From positions 1 through 50,389 of the IMG/VR virus record IMGVR_UViG_3300023099_000003: a stretch of DNA of 50,389 nucleotides; one strand, given 5' to 3'. The notes below the pieces were generated by a model. It did no database searches. It saw only the letters and a list, made by a program, of their open reading frames with translations, and had not been told where the DNA came from. The position numbers were made by a program, and so were the translations under genes. This DNA comes from a virus. Positions 7,035 through 14,125 of this stretch are shown in pieces (the first letter of the stretch is position 1; each line of letters opens with the position of its first letter).

Positions 7035-8942
7035 TCACAGCGAAAACAACCCATCCTCAGGAAGGTCGCCTGCCTTTTTGGTGGCGATGATCTTGCGCTT
7101 CATGGCGTTGCTGCGCGGCGCAAGTTTCATGCGCTCGCGAATGTCGTCTGCATATTCCACTTCGCGCTCAATCAGGATACAACGGAATCCCTCGCGCCAT
7201 GCCGCTTCGCCAGTGCTGCCACTGCCTGCGAATGGGTCCAACACGATGCCCCCCGGCGGCGTTATGAGGCGGCAAAGGTATTGCATCAGGTCCACCGGCT
7301 TGACGGTAGGATGCTTGGAGCCGATGCGGTCCAGGCTGTCGGCTTTGGCCGAGTAGAAGAAACGGGCGGCGGTGCCGCCGTTGTCGTCAACACCACGGAT
7401 TGTGTCCGTGCCTTCTTTTATGTTGCCGCCAATGTCTGCAAGGCCGCCATGCCTTCCGCTGTGCTGCTTCCCGCGATTACCAGCCTTGCTTGGCCCCGTA
7501 TCAGGAAACCCCACCACAACTTCATCGCTACCATCGTGGATTACGTTTGCGGGGAACCTTCCAATAGCGGTCGTTGGCCCGGCGTCCTCACGCCACCCCC
7601 CGCCCATCGCCACTCGCTCATTAATAGAGCCGGGAGGATTGATGCGAACCTCATCCCCAACTCGACACCCATCCACATTAATCGCACCCGTCCCATGCTC
7701 CAGAACATTGCCCGCCACAGTCCCTTTGAATGGCTTGCGCGCGAGCACCCATGGCTCTACGGCGGGTTTTAGAGCCGTTCCGTAACCCTCTGGCACCACC
7801 GGTTTGCTACACCTATTACAAACCGGCCAGCCTCCCCACGCTTGTGGTCCGCGTTTGTCGGCCACAACTCCAAGTTGTCCGGGTGATTGTTTGCCGGATT
7901 GTGGTCCTTGTGATGAACCACCTCTATCCGCGTCAGCAGGAATCCGCACACCCTCGCCATCACCAAACGGTGCTCCATGATGTATCCGTCCTTCCGGGAC
8001 ATCGGGATCGCCCAATCCGGCGCTCTCACATGCCGAACGCCCGTATAATTTCCTTGTGCCCGCTTGAGCGTCACCCCGCCCTTCCATGCTGGATTTTTTT
8101 CCATCCGCATGTCGGGTTTCTTTTTGCGAGATGCTGGCCCCTTGTGACCGTGCCTCGCCCACTCCGCTCCCCGTACAACTCCGTTGCATTGCTTCGAGCA
8201 CATCGGCTGCTTGCCCCGTGCCATGTGCCTCGCATTCCGCCAGAACGTTACTCCGCACACTGTGCATTGAGCCGACGCCATCCCCGGAAGTTGCGAAGGG
8301 TGCTTCTTGACGCCCGCCTTCTTTGCGGAAATCAGTTTGCCCGCACACGCCCGACTGCACGTCGTGTTGCGCGTCGCCTGATAGCGCGTCGTTGGCGTCC
8401 AGTCCGAGTCGCAAATCGCGCAGGTTTTTGTCTGAAACATAGTGACCTGATACAATGGTTTTATGGCATAGACAAGCGAGGCCGCTATCTTTTAACTTCT
8501 TGACGATGTTGTGGGATTTCGGGAATCCGCTCGCATACACCCACATGATGCAGTCTCTAATCTCAAACCCAGCATCCTCAATCGCCACAGCCAGCCGGTG
8601 ATAAGTCCGCGTCCCTGATGCGGCAATCACATGGCCCCCCGGCTTCAGCACACGCATGACTTCGGCCCAGAACGTTACCGCAAACGCTGTTTCGCCAGTG
8701 TCCCATTGCTTGCCCATAAAGCCGGCTGAGGCGCGGGAATAAACATCGCCGTCCTTTGTCGGTGCCGCGCCTTCCGCGCCAAACCGTTTGACGATAGAGA
8801 CAAGCGCATAAGGCGGATCGGTCACAACGGAATCCACACTGGCATCAGGCAGGCCCTTCAGCACGTCGCGGCTATCGCCGTTGAACAGCATGACTTTGCC
8901 ATCCAAATGCAGTTCGCCGCCAAAGTCAGAAAAATCAGTCAT
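7035..8942 (-). CDS. Beta-class DNA N4/N6 amino-methyltransferase, 635 aa
   Basis: Methylates the amino group of adenine or cytosine in DNA using AdoMet. Motif IV D-P-P-Y is at residues 42-45, followed by V-L-K-P-G-G-H. Motif I (L-D-P-F-A-G-S-G-S-T) is at about 568-577, and H-P-T-V-K-P-V-D-L-M lies before it. The order IV...I marks the beta class. The region between, where target recognition lies, is unusually long. Residues about 168-391 are a low-complexity, Gly/Ser/Asp-rich stretch that is simply the other-frame reading of the nested HNH gene (7769-8440); C-L-C-H before it and C-N-R-C after it could pair as a zinc site. The frame stays open throughout. It sits in an operon with a C5-methyltransferase, likely anti-restriction. 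Confidence 0.9.
   Translation of the reverse strand: MTDFSDFGGELHLDGKVMLFNGDSRDVLKGLPDASVDSVVTDPPYALVSIVKRFGAEGAAPTKDGDVYSRASAGFMGKQWDTGETAFAVTFWAEVMRVLKPGGHVIAASGTRTYHRLAVAIEDAGFEIRDCIMWVYASGFPKSHNIVKKLKDSGLACLCHKTIVSGHYVSDKNLRDLRLGLDANDALSGDAQHDVQSGVCGQTDFRKEGGRQEAPFATSGDGVGSMHSVRSNVLAECEAHGTGQAADVLEAMQRSCTGSGVGEARSQGASISQKETRHADGKKSSMEGRGDAQAGTRKLYGRSACESAGLGDPDVPEGRIHHGAPFGDGEGVRIPADADRGGSSQGPQSGKQSPGQLGVVADKRGPQAWGGWPVCNRCSKPVVPEGYGTALKPAVEPWVLARKPFKGTVAGNVLEHGTGAINVDGCRVGDEVRINPPGSINERVAMGGGWREDAGPTTAIGRFPANVIHDGSDEVVVGFPDTGPSKAGNRGKQHSGRHGGLADIGGNIKEGTDTIRGVDDNGGTAARFFYSAKADSLDRIGSKHPTVKPVDLMQYLCRLITPPGGIVLDPFAGSGSTGEAAWREGFRCILIEREVEYADDIRERMKLAPRSNAMKRKIIATKKAGDLPEDGLFSL
7769..8440 (-). 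CDS. HNH endonuclease nested in +1 frame of methyltransferase, 223 aa
   Basis: Lies wholly inside the amino-methyltransferase gene, same strand, shifted by one base. ATG 8440 is preferred over an upstream TTG at 8455; only a weak CAGG precedes it. Visible are two Cys pairs near the start (C-A-I-C ... C-S-R-A-C), another set (C-T-V-C ... C-S-K-Q-C), and the HNH core G-Y-I-M-E-H-R-L-V-M-A, V-V-H-H-K-D-H-N, H-P-D-N-L-E-L-W. This is the usual layout of phage HNH endonucleases, so chance is very unlikely. It ends at the conserved G-T-A-L-K-P-A segment of the methyltransferase. Whether both frames are translated is unknown. Confidence 0.8.
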   Translation of the reverse strand: MFQTKTCAICDSDWTPTTRYQATRNTTCSRACAGKLISAKKAGVKKHPSQLPGMASAQCTVCGVTFWRNARHMARGKQPMCSKQCNGVVRGAEWARHGHKGPASRKKKPDMRMEKNPAWKGGVTLKRAQGNYTGVRHVRAPDWAIPMSRKDGYIMEHRLVMARVCGFLLTRIEVVHHKDHNPANNHPDNLELWPTNADHKRGEAGRFVIGVANRWCQRVTERL

Positions 8943-8967
8943 AATCAGGGAGTCTCCATCTCACCGC

Positions 8968-9873
8968 TCACCGGCTTATTGCATTTGGGGGTGGCGGGGT
9001 CAAGGATTGGAGGATTGCTCGTCCAATAAGTTCGGGGATTTGGGGGATGACGGCGTTTCCACAGCATCCAACTCTGTCCACCCAATCGGGAATCCCATCA
9101 CGGCTTCCGCGAAAGAGGGGTGGAGGTATATCGGATCTTCCTCGCAAATCCTCAGCCCTTCGGACATTTTGGCACCACGAAAATGCGGAGATCCCCGAAA
9201 CCTTTTCTTCGATGACCCTTTTGGCTCCTGCTTTCCCGGTGTAGGCAGAAACAACCGCTTGACCGCTGCGGGGAATCCATTCCGCTCGTTGCTTATGTCG
9301 AAATTTCCCCTCTTCTGGCTGTCGTTCTTGCGCGGGGTAGGCAACAATCCATACACGCTCGCGACGATGGGGAGCGCCCATGGTTCCTGCCGGAATGTTT
9401 TCCCATTCCGCATCATACCCGCATTCGGCCAGGTCCCCAAGAACTCGGCCAAACCATCCCCCTGGCCGCTCAGCTGGTCCAGAAAGGAGATTTGCGACGT
9501 TCTCCACGATGATGAACTGTGGTCGTAGCTCGCCAGTAAGTCGGACGATTTCAGACCAAAGTCCGCTACGGGTTCCGCTTCCAAGGCCAGCCTGTTTTCC
9601 AGCTGTGCTAATGTCCTGGCACGGGAATCCCCCGGTGATGACATCGACCTGTCCAACGTCATCCCGAACAAGTTGTCTGCCTGTGAGGGTTCTGACGTCT
9701 CGATAGCAGGGCACGTCTGGCCAGTGTTTGGCGAGGACTTTACGGGGGAACTCTTCGATTTCACAGAAGGCGGCAGTTTCGAAGCCTGTGTATTCACCAT
9801 GTCCAGTCGCCCTTTCAAGGCCAAGGGAAAATCCTCCAATACCACTAAAAAGGTCCAATACACGGAGCTTCAC
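8968..9873 (-). CDS. C5-cytosine DNA methyltransferase, 301 aa
   Basis: The GTG start at 9873 makes a GTGA overlap with the exonuclease stop; a TTG at 9885 is possible but uncoupled. Motif I D-L-F-S-G-I-G-G-F-S-L-G-L-E (from residue 7), motif IV G-G-F-P-C-Q-D-I-S with catalytic Cys near residue 85, motif VI V-E-N-V-A, motif VIII R-R-E-R-V-W-I-V-A and motif X G-N-A-V-I-P-Q-I-P near the C-terminus are all present, so the enzyme looks complete. It transfers methyl from AdoMet to carbon 5 of cytosine. It probably masks phage DNA from host restriction. A long second reading frame overprints almost the whole gene (see 9000-9863). Confidence 0.95.
   Translation of the reverse strand: MKLRVLDLFSGIGGFSLGLERATGHGEYTGFETAAFCEIEEFPRKVLAKHWPDVPCYRDVRTLTGRQLVRDDVGQVDVITGGFPCQDISTAGKQAGLGSGTRSGLWSEIVRLTGELRPQFIIVENVANLLSGPAERPGGWFGRVLGDLAECGYDAEWENIPAGTMGAPHRRERVWIVAYPAQERQPEEGKFRHKQRAEWIPRSGQAVVSAYTGKAGAKRVIEEKVSGISAFSWCQNVRRAEDLRGRSDIPPPLFRGSRDGIPDWVDRVGCCGNAVIPQIPELIGRAILQSLTPPPPNAISR
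9000..9863 (-). CDS. Overprinted ORF in +1 frame of C5-methyltransferase, up to 287 aa
   Basis: Open for 287 codons on the same strand as the methyltransferase, one base out of phase. A GTG at 9863 opens it. An internal ATG at 9644 (214 aa) is a likelier start, because from there the protein has features I remember from stand-alone phage hypothetical proteins near dcm genes: an S-P-x-D-x-x-A-R-T stretch, L-L-A-S-Y-D then S-S-S-S-W-R-T-S-Q, W-P-N-A-G-M-M-R-N-G, L-L-P-T-P, and M-G-F-P-I-G-W-T-E-L near the end. The A-R-T stretch is the other frame of motif IV and the G-W-T end is the other frame of motif X. Function unknown. Translation is not proven. Confidence 0.5.
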   Translation of the reverse strand: MYWTFLVVLEDFPLALKGRLDMVNTQASKLPPSVKSKSSPVKSSPNTGQTCPAIETSEPSQADNLFGMTLDRSMSSPGDSRARTLAQLENRLALEAEPVADFGLKSSDLLASYDHSSSSWRTSQISFLDQLSGQGDGLAEFLGTWPNAGMMRNGKTFRQEPWALPIVASVYGLLPTPRKNDSQKRGNFDISNERNGFPAAVKRLFLPTPGKQEPKGSSKKRFRGSPHFRGAKMSEGLRICEEDPIYLHPSFAEAVMGFPIGWTELDAVETPSSPKSPNLLDEQSSNP

Positions 9874-10760
9874 CGCAACCCCCAACTCTCGGACGGTTTG
9901 CCCCTGTAGGGTTCCAGATCCACCTTAGGCGCATGATCAGCCACAACCTTGGCATAGGCCACGCTGCCCTGTCTTTGGGTAAGCGTTAATTTACGCCCAC
10001 CAAACTCCGCGTTACGCTCACCCGCCATCTTCACCATATCAGACAGAAGGTCGGCCTTGCGTTCCTTGATCCGCTCTTCCTGCTCCTTAAGGTCATCCCA
10101 CTCCTTGACCATCCGCGCGGCGGCGGGGGTATCGATTGCTATCCGCTTGGGGGCAAGGTAGTCCTCTGGGTCGGCTAGGGCGTCTTGGTATTCAGCCCAA
10201 AACTGCCTCAATTTAGGCAAGTTTTCATTCAGCCATTCATGGTCAATCGGCACCCGGTCGCAGGTCGTTTCCTTGGCAGACCACTGGTAAAACCATGCGT
10301 GTTCGACGCCAGCACACAGCATCTCGATCTGAAGCTGCGCATAGTATTGCGGCTGATCTTCGAGCTTCTTGATTGGCGGCTCTTTACCAGCCTTATCGCC
10401 ATATCGCTTGCGGCGCGAGTATGGGGCCTTGATTTCGCACACGCCGCCATCGCTGGTAAAGCCATCAGGCGATGCCCCCAGCCATGTATCATAGGGCAGG
10501 AATGGGGCTGGATTGACCGTCAGGCCGGTTTCCATCTGGAATTCGATTGTCGCCCCATCCTCGTTATTGCGGCCATATTCGATGGCGATATTATCTTCCA
10601 TCTCGCTTTCCGCGCCCAAGGCATCACGCACCATGCGGCGCAACACATCCGCACGTTTCTTGTTTGGGTCCAGGTTCAGGATTGCGCCGGCCACTGAGCC
10701 GGTCACGCGGCCAATCCGGGCTTTATACCATTCGGGGGAGCGTTGTTCAGGGTCAGACAT
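9870..10760 (-). CDS. YqaJ-like (lambda-type) exonuclease, 296 aa
   Basis: ATG 10760 has GGAG 6 nt upstream and overlaps the previous gene by 8 nt. R-S-P-E-W-Y-K-A-R-I-G-R-V-T-G-S (from residue 7), E-x-x-A-T-I-E-F..T-G, G-A-S-P-D-G (95-100) and C-E-I-K-A-P (E109, K111) follow the YqaJ/RecB-like nuclease pattern of lambda Exo relatives. These resect dsDNA 5' ends for single-strand annealing recombination. A charged helical tail (about 215-260) is extra. With the SSB-like and RecA-like genes upstream it forms a phage recombination set. Confidence 0.9.
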   Translation of the reverse strand: MSDPEQRSPEWYKARIGRVTGSVAGAILNLDPNKKRADVLRRMVRDALGAESEMEDNIAIEYGRNNEDGATIEFQMETGLTVNPAPFLPYDTWLGASPDGFTSDGGVCEIKAPYSRRKRYGDKAGKEPPIKKLEDQPQYYAQLQIEMLCAGVEHAWFYQWSAKETTCDRVPIDHEWLNENLPKLRQFWAEYQDALADPEDYLAPKRIAIDTPAAARMVKEWDDLKEQEERIKERKADLLSDMVKMAGERNAEFGGRKLTLTQRQGSVAYAKVVADHAPKVDLEPYRGKPSESWGLR

Positions 10761-10986
10761 CTGCTTCTCCATTCAGGGCTTTGCGGGCATCTTCATGCCA
10801 TGTGGTATAAAGCTCTGGCACATTGACTTGCGCCCTAATCAATAAGCCACGCAACCTATCCAATTCATCAGCCGCCTGATCCAGCGCCAATGCGGTCAAG
10901 CTGCTCGCCCGCAGGTCGCCATACCCAGATGCCCGCTCTCGGCAGACTTCGGGCAGGCGTTCGGGGTTGATTTTGGGGGTTGTCAT
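10753..10986 (-). CDS. Hypothetical protein, 77 aa
   Basis: Overlaps the exonuclease start by 8 nt and the upstream gene by 4 nt, so it is cotranslated. Rich in Leu, Ala and Arg; a helix from about residue 30 (L-T-A-L-A-L-D-Q-A-A-D-E-L-D-R-L) looks like a coiled coil. No family recognised; it may be an accessory factor of the exonuclease. Confidence 0.7.
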   Translation of the reverse strand: MTTPKINPERLPEVCRERASGYGDLRASSLTALALDQAADELDRLRGLLIRAQVNVPELYTTWHEDARKALNGEADV

Positions 10987-11183
10987 TTCCGCACCTCTAC
11001 GCGCGCCGTCTCAATGACATCCCGGTCAATATCCAACATCGCCATCATATTCGCGGCATCCTCAGCCGCGTCCATATCCCCGCAATAAATTGCGCGATAC
11101 AAACCCAACCGCAGTTCATGCTCTTGCCTAACATAGTGGGCCTTTTCAATGCGCGGAACCGCAGTCTTGAAATTACATTCCAT
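10983..11183 (-). CDS. Hypothetical protein, 66 aa
   Basis: Two ATGs lie behind AGGAG; the second (11183) has the better 7-nt spacing. The product is helical and acidic (G-D-M-D-A-A-E-D-A-A-N-M-M). It lies 11 nt behind the sliding-clamp stop, suggesting coexpression with replication genes. Function unknown. Confidence 0.7.
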   Translation of the reverse strand: MECNFKTAVPRIEKAHYVRQEHELRLGLYRAIYCGDMDAAEDAANMMAMLDIDRDVIETARVEVRK

Positions 11184-11193
11184 CATCTTTCTC

Positions 11194-12282
11194 CTAAACC
11201 CTAAGTGGCCAGATCAGGCCGGAAAAACTCATATTCAGATCACCCGAAATCGGACGAACAAGGAATGTGCCCATAGGCTCATCTTGCTCGATAGAGACGG
11301 TTTCGGATTCCGCAGCCTTCAACATGCCTTCAAGGTAGTCCGCATTCACGCCGCTCTCGAATCCGGCAGAACATTCCGCCACAACATCTTCCGAGCCTTC
11401 AAACCCGCTGGTGCCTTCGATGCGGACGGCAAGAACACCATCTTCGCGCTTGAGGCGCAATCGCCGCGTTTGTGCGTCAGATGCAATCCGCACCCGCCGC
11501 ACAGCGCCCAGAAGTTCTTCGGCTTCCACCGCCATAGGTTCGCTGGGGCTGGGGTAAATGCGGTTATAGTCAGGGAACTGGCCCTCGATCATCTTGCCTG
11601 TCACAGTCAGGTTGCCCGCCGTAAAGCGCAGCTTGCCCGCATCCCACTCTAGCGTCACATGGCCTTCGCCAGCGGCCCCGAGAAGCGTGTTGGCTAAGTC
11701 TGACGGCACGATAACGTTGGGCGCGCCCTTGGGCCATTTGGATGCCGTCAGGATGCTGGCCAAGGCATAACCATTGGTGGCGACATAGCGGGCTTTGCCG
11801 CCGTCATCATTCAGGAAGATGCCGCCAAGATAGGAGCGGGCTGGGTCACTGGATGTTGCCCACACAGTGCGGCGAATTATCTCAGCCAGATCCTCGCCCG
11901 ACATTTTCAGTGGCGGGGACAACTTATCCACCGGCATAACCGGGAAATCATCCACGGGCAGCGTGGGCGCAGACCAGCGCGAGCGCCCAGCCTTGATCGC
12001 GATCACACCCTTTTCACCGGGTGTAAGCGTCATGTCGCCCGTCGCGGCGCTGGCCATGGCCGCAAGGCGTTTAGCATCCACAGCGCACTGGAATGGGGCC
12101 GTGACAGTGCAGGGCAGCGTCTGGCGGTATTCTATGTCCAGGTTGGTGGTGGTGATTTCCAGCGCGTCGCCGGACGCCGCGAGGCGCACCATGGTCAGGA
12201 TGGGGATTGTGTTGCGGGCTTCTACAATGCTGGCGGCGGCCTTCAGGGCGGCGGCTAGGGTGGTGCTTGGGATTGTGATCAT
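11194..12282 (-). CDS. dnaN: DNA polymerase III sliding clamp (beta subunit)
   Basis: 362 aa, the usual length of a bacterial beta clamp (about 365-375). The N-terminal third has R-N-T-I-P-I-L and a T-T-N-L-D-I-E-Y segment. The middle has A-T-N-G-Y-A-L-A and G-K-M-I-E-G-Q-F-P-D-Y-N-R-I-Y-P, and the C-terminus ends G-L-I-W-P-L-R-V, a variant of the M-P-M-R-L end of cellular DnaN. All three domains are therefore present. It encircles DNA and tethers the replicative polymerase. No phage polymerase is visible here, so the clamp probably recruits the host polymerase to phage DNA. It overlaps the 12279-12509 gene by 4 nt. Confidence 0.93.
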   Translation of the reverse strand: MITIPSTTLAAALKAAASIVEARNTIPILTMVRLAASGDALEITTTNLDIEYRQTLPCTVTAPFQCAVDAKRLAAMASAATGDMTLTPGEKGVIAIKAGRSRWSAPTLPVDDFPVMPVDKLSPPLKMSGEDLAEIIRRTVWATSSDPARSYLGGIFLNDDGGKARYVATNGYALASILTASKWPKGAPNVIVPSDLANTLLGAAGEGHVTLEWDAGKLRFTAGNLTVTGKMIEGQFPDYNRIYPSPSEPMAVEAEELLGAVRRVRIASDAQTRRLRLKREDGVLAVRIEGTSGFEGSEDVVAECSAGFESGVNADYLEGMLKAAESETVSIEQDEPMGTFLVRPISGDLNMSFSGLIWPLRV

Positions 12283-12509
12283 GACTTGGGTTCCGTTAAG
12301 GCCTGTTCAATCGCTTCCTTGAGGGGCGCGGCTATCAGAGTGTCAACTCTGGCCCTATTGGCAGCCAAACTCTTTAGCATGGCGTGACACTGAGCGACCC
12401 CGGAGATAGTGGTCGCGCCGCCCGCATCATTCACCCGGTCAAGCCATTCATAGACGGTTGCGATAAACGCCCCTGCGTTAATCGAGCACTCAAGTAATCT
12501 ATCACTCAT
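12279..12509 (-). CDS. Hypothetical helical protein, 76 aa
   Basis: ATG 12509 has a strong GGAGG 5 nt upstream. Its leader is the T-run of a predicted terminator hairpin (12523-12557), so it may be attenuated. Ala/Leu-rich with heptad-like spacing; probably all-helical. It overlaps the clamp start by 4 nt. Function unknown. Confidence 0.7.
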   Translation of the reverse strand: MSDRLLECSINAGAFIATVYEWLDRVNDAGGATTISGVAQCHAMLKSLAANRARVDTLIAAPLKEAIEQALTEPKS

Positions 12510-12522
12510 AACAACCTCCATC

Positions 12523-12557
12523 AAAAAATTGGCAGGCATTCTCACCCATGGCCTGCC
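12523..12557 (-). terminator. Intrinsic terminator or attenuator inside the replication operon
   Basis: Minus-strand hairpin: GGCAGGC (12557-12551), a 13-nt loop, GCCTGCC (12537-12531), then AATTTTTT to 12523. It lies between the SSB-like gene and the clamp genes, immediately before the GGAGG of the next gene. It should reduce but need not abolish transcription of the clamp, exonuclease and methyltransferase genes. Confidence 0.6.
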
Positions 12558-12587
12558 GCATGGCTTCCAACCCTTGCGGGTGTGAGA

Positions 12588-13154
12588 TCAGAAGGGAATC
12601 GAATCCTCCAAATCATCATCGGCGGTCCGACTTGATGCCGCCGCTGGCTCAACCTTCGTCACATCAAGAGTGCCGTTTTTGGGTGCGACGTGCGAAACCC
12701 AATTTCGCCTATTCCCATCCTTATCCGGCGGGGTAAGCATCAGCTTGATCATGATGGCTTTGCTTGTAAGCCCCAGCGCAAGATCGTCGTCATCAGGCTC
12801 ACGTCCATTTTTTGCAAGTTTCCCGCCAGCAATGGCATCAATTGTTGCAAGCATTTTCAGATCAGAATCGCGCTTTTTATCTTGTTCGGCTTTGGTTTTC
12901 TTGTCGGGGTTCGGGTCTTTCACCCAGAGGTTGTGCCGAACCTTGCGGCGCGAATATTCGGACGGCTCTTCAATTGTATATTCTACTTCAACATACCGCT
13001 CGTCGCTGTCACGCTTGGTCGCCCACCGTGCGTTAGAGATGAATGCAAGGCAGTTGGTTTTCTCCGGGATGGGGTCAAAATTGCCCCCCGACGAATACTC
13101 CTTCTCGACGCCTTTGGTGACGCTTTCACCATCGCTAGTATTCCAGAAACTCAT
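12588..13154 (-). CDS. SSB-like single-stranded-DNA-binding protein, 188 aa
   Basis: The N-terminal two-thirds look like a beta-rich OB-fold region of the DUF669 type found in phage recombination operons. The C-terminal end is D-D-D-L-E-D-S-I-P-F, very close to the acidic D-D-D-I-P-F tip by which bacterial SSB recruits partner proteins. This tail and its place between a RecA-like ATPase and an exonuclease make a role in coating ssDNA during replication and annealing likely. It overlaps the ATPase gene by 4 nt. Not a canonical SSB by sequence, so the fold is inferred. Confidence 0.75.
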   Translation of the reverse strand: MSFWNTSDGESVTKGVEKEYSSGGNFDPIPEKTNCLAFISNARWATKRDSDERYVEVEYTIEEPSEYSRRKVRHNLWVKDPNPDKKTKAEQDKKRDSDLKMLATIDAIAGGKLAKNGREPDDDDLALGLTSKAIMIKLMLTPPDKDGNRRNWVSHVAPKNGTLDVTKVEPAAASSRTADDDLEDSIPF

Positions 13155-13975
13155 TGGGATTCTCCTTCAAAATCGCTTGGGTCTACTTCTTCTTTCTTCG
13201 CGGCCTTCCCTGCCTTTTTCACCGCAGGCCACAGATATGGGGCCAATGGATTGGTGCCTTCCTCAAATTCCAGAGGTTCGCGGATGCCCAGCCCGTTCTT
13301 GGCCACAGAAGCCGCCGTGGCGTGGCAGACAAATTCGCGGTCGCCGTTTGAGATGACCATCTTGCGCTCATCCTCATCACCGCGCAGCGCAGCATGGAGG
13401 CGAACGTAACCCACCAGATCCACATCATCGATAAAATGGGTCAGGCTCTTTTTCGACAGCCGGAGCGAATAGCGCATGTAATCGTCGCGATCCGGCAGGC
13501 GCATGGTTTCCAGGTCGGCATGGGCAATAAAGATCACCGTCATGCCTTTCTTGGCGTTCAAGATGCCTGCAGCCTTGCGGACGCGCCCATGCATAGCCGC
13601 TAGTGCGTCATAGCCGGCACCGTAGCCGCCCAATGCGGTTGACAAAGTCTTGGCCCGACCATCGCGCTTTAGGATGTCCTCCGAAAAGATGCTATCCAGC
13701 TTGGTGGTGCTGTCGATCACCAGAGTTTCAAAGTCGTGATCCTCATTCAACAGGGACAGCAGTTGATTGAATACGTCATCAGCTTCGCGGATGGGCGGGA
13801 ATGCGTTGGGTGTTTCCACAAGGCTGGAAATCCGGTCCACGCCGTCCTCTGCGCGGATAAAGATAGGCTTGGGGAAGCTGGCCGCCAGACTGGTCTTGCC
13901 GGTGCCGCCCTCGCCCACAATCGTAATCAGCGGCGAACGCTTTTCCGGCTTGGTGATTGATTCAAGGATGCTCAT
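13151..13975 (-). CDS. RecA-like AAA ATPase (Sak4/AAA_24-type), 274 aa
   Basis: ATG 13975 follows GTGGAG with 8-nt spacing; 14 extra residues upstream are unlikely. Walker A G-E-G-G-T-G-K-T (21-28) and Walker B T-L-V-I-D-S-T (85-90) with further RecA-core strands (V-I-F-I-A-H-A-D) match the phage P-loop ATPases that accompany SSB and exonuclease genes, often called Sak4-like annealases. The Lys/Glu-rich tail is disordered. It likely promotes annealing or strand exchange together with the SSB-like protein. Annealase assignment rests on context; the ATPase fold is clear. Confidence 0.85.
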   Translation of the reverse strand: MSILESITKPEKRSPLITIVGEGGTGKTSLAASFPKPIFIRAEDGVDRISSLVETPNAFPPIREADDVFNQLLSLLNEDHDFETLVIDSTTKLDSIFSEDILKRDGRAKTLSTALGGYGAGYDALAAMHGRVRKAAGILNAKKGMTVIFIAHADLETMRLPDRDDYMRYSLRLSKKSLTHFIDDVDLVGYVRLHAALRGDEDERKMVISNGDREFVCHATAASVAKNGLGIREPLEFEEGTNPLAPYLWPAVKKAGKAAKKEEVDPSDFEGESQ

Positions 13976-14125
13976 ATTGGTTTCTCCACAAAAAACACGA
14001 CATTGCCCACCATTCACAGCCCTTCGATGATGCCCGCTGCCCGGAAGCCGTTTGATACTTCTGCTGGTGGACCGTTAAACCCGCTGTCGTTGTCGGGTTT
14101 TGAGGAAAGTCCGGGCGGGGTGTTC
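13976..14125 (-). other. 150-bp intergenic region
   Basis: No supported gene. A minus-strand hairpin (AAACCCG, 10-nt loop, CGGGTTT, about 14087-14110) follows the 14126 stop but has no separate U-tract, so a weak terminator is possible. The last bases hold the GTGGAG ribosome site of the ATPase gene. Confidence 0.4.

Noticed and set aside
6933-7772. 279-aa rightward frame opposite the methyltransferase
   Set aside because: Antisense shadow of the methyltransferase C-terminal half; no Shine-Dalgarno and unlikely composition.
7730-8503. 257-aa rightward frame opposite the nested HNH region
   Set aside because: Arg/Pro/His-rich antisense shadow with no motif.
12690-13409. 239-aa rightward frame opposite the SSB-like and ATPase genes
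   Set aside because: Antisense to two well-supported genes.
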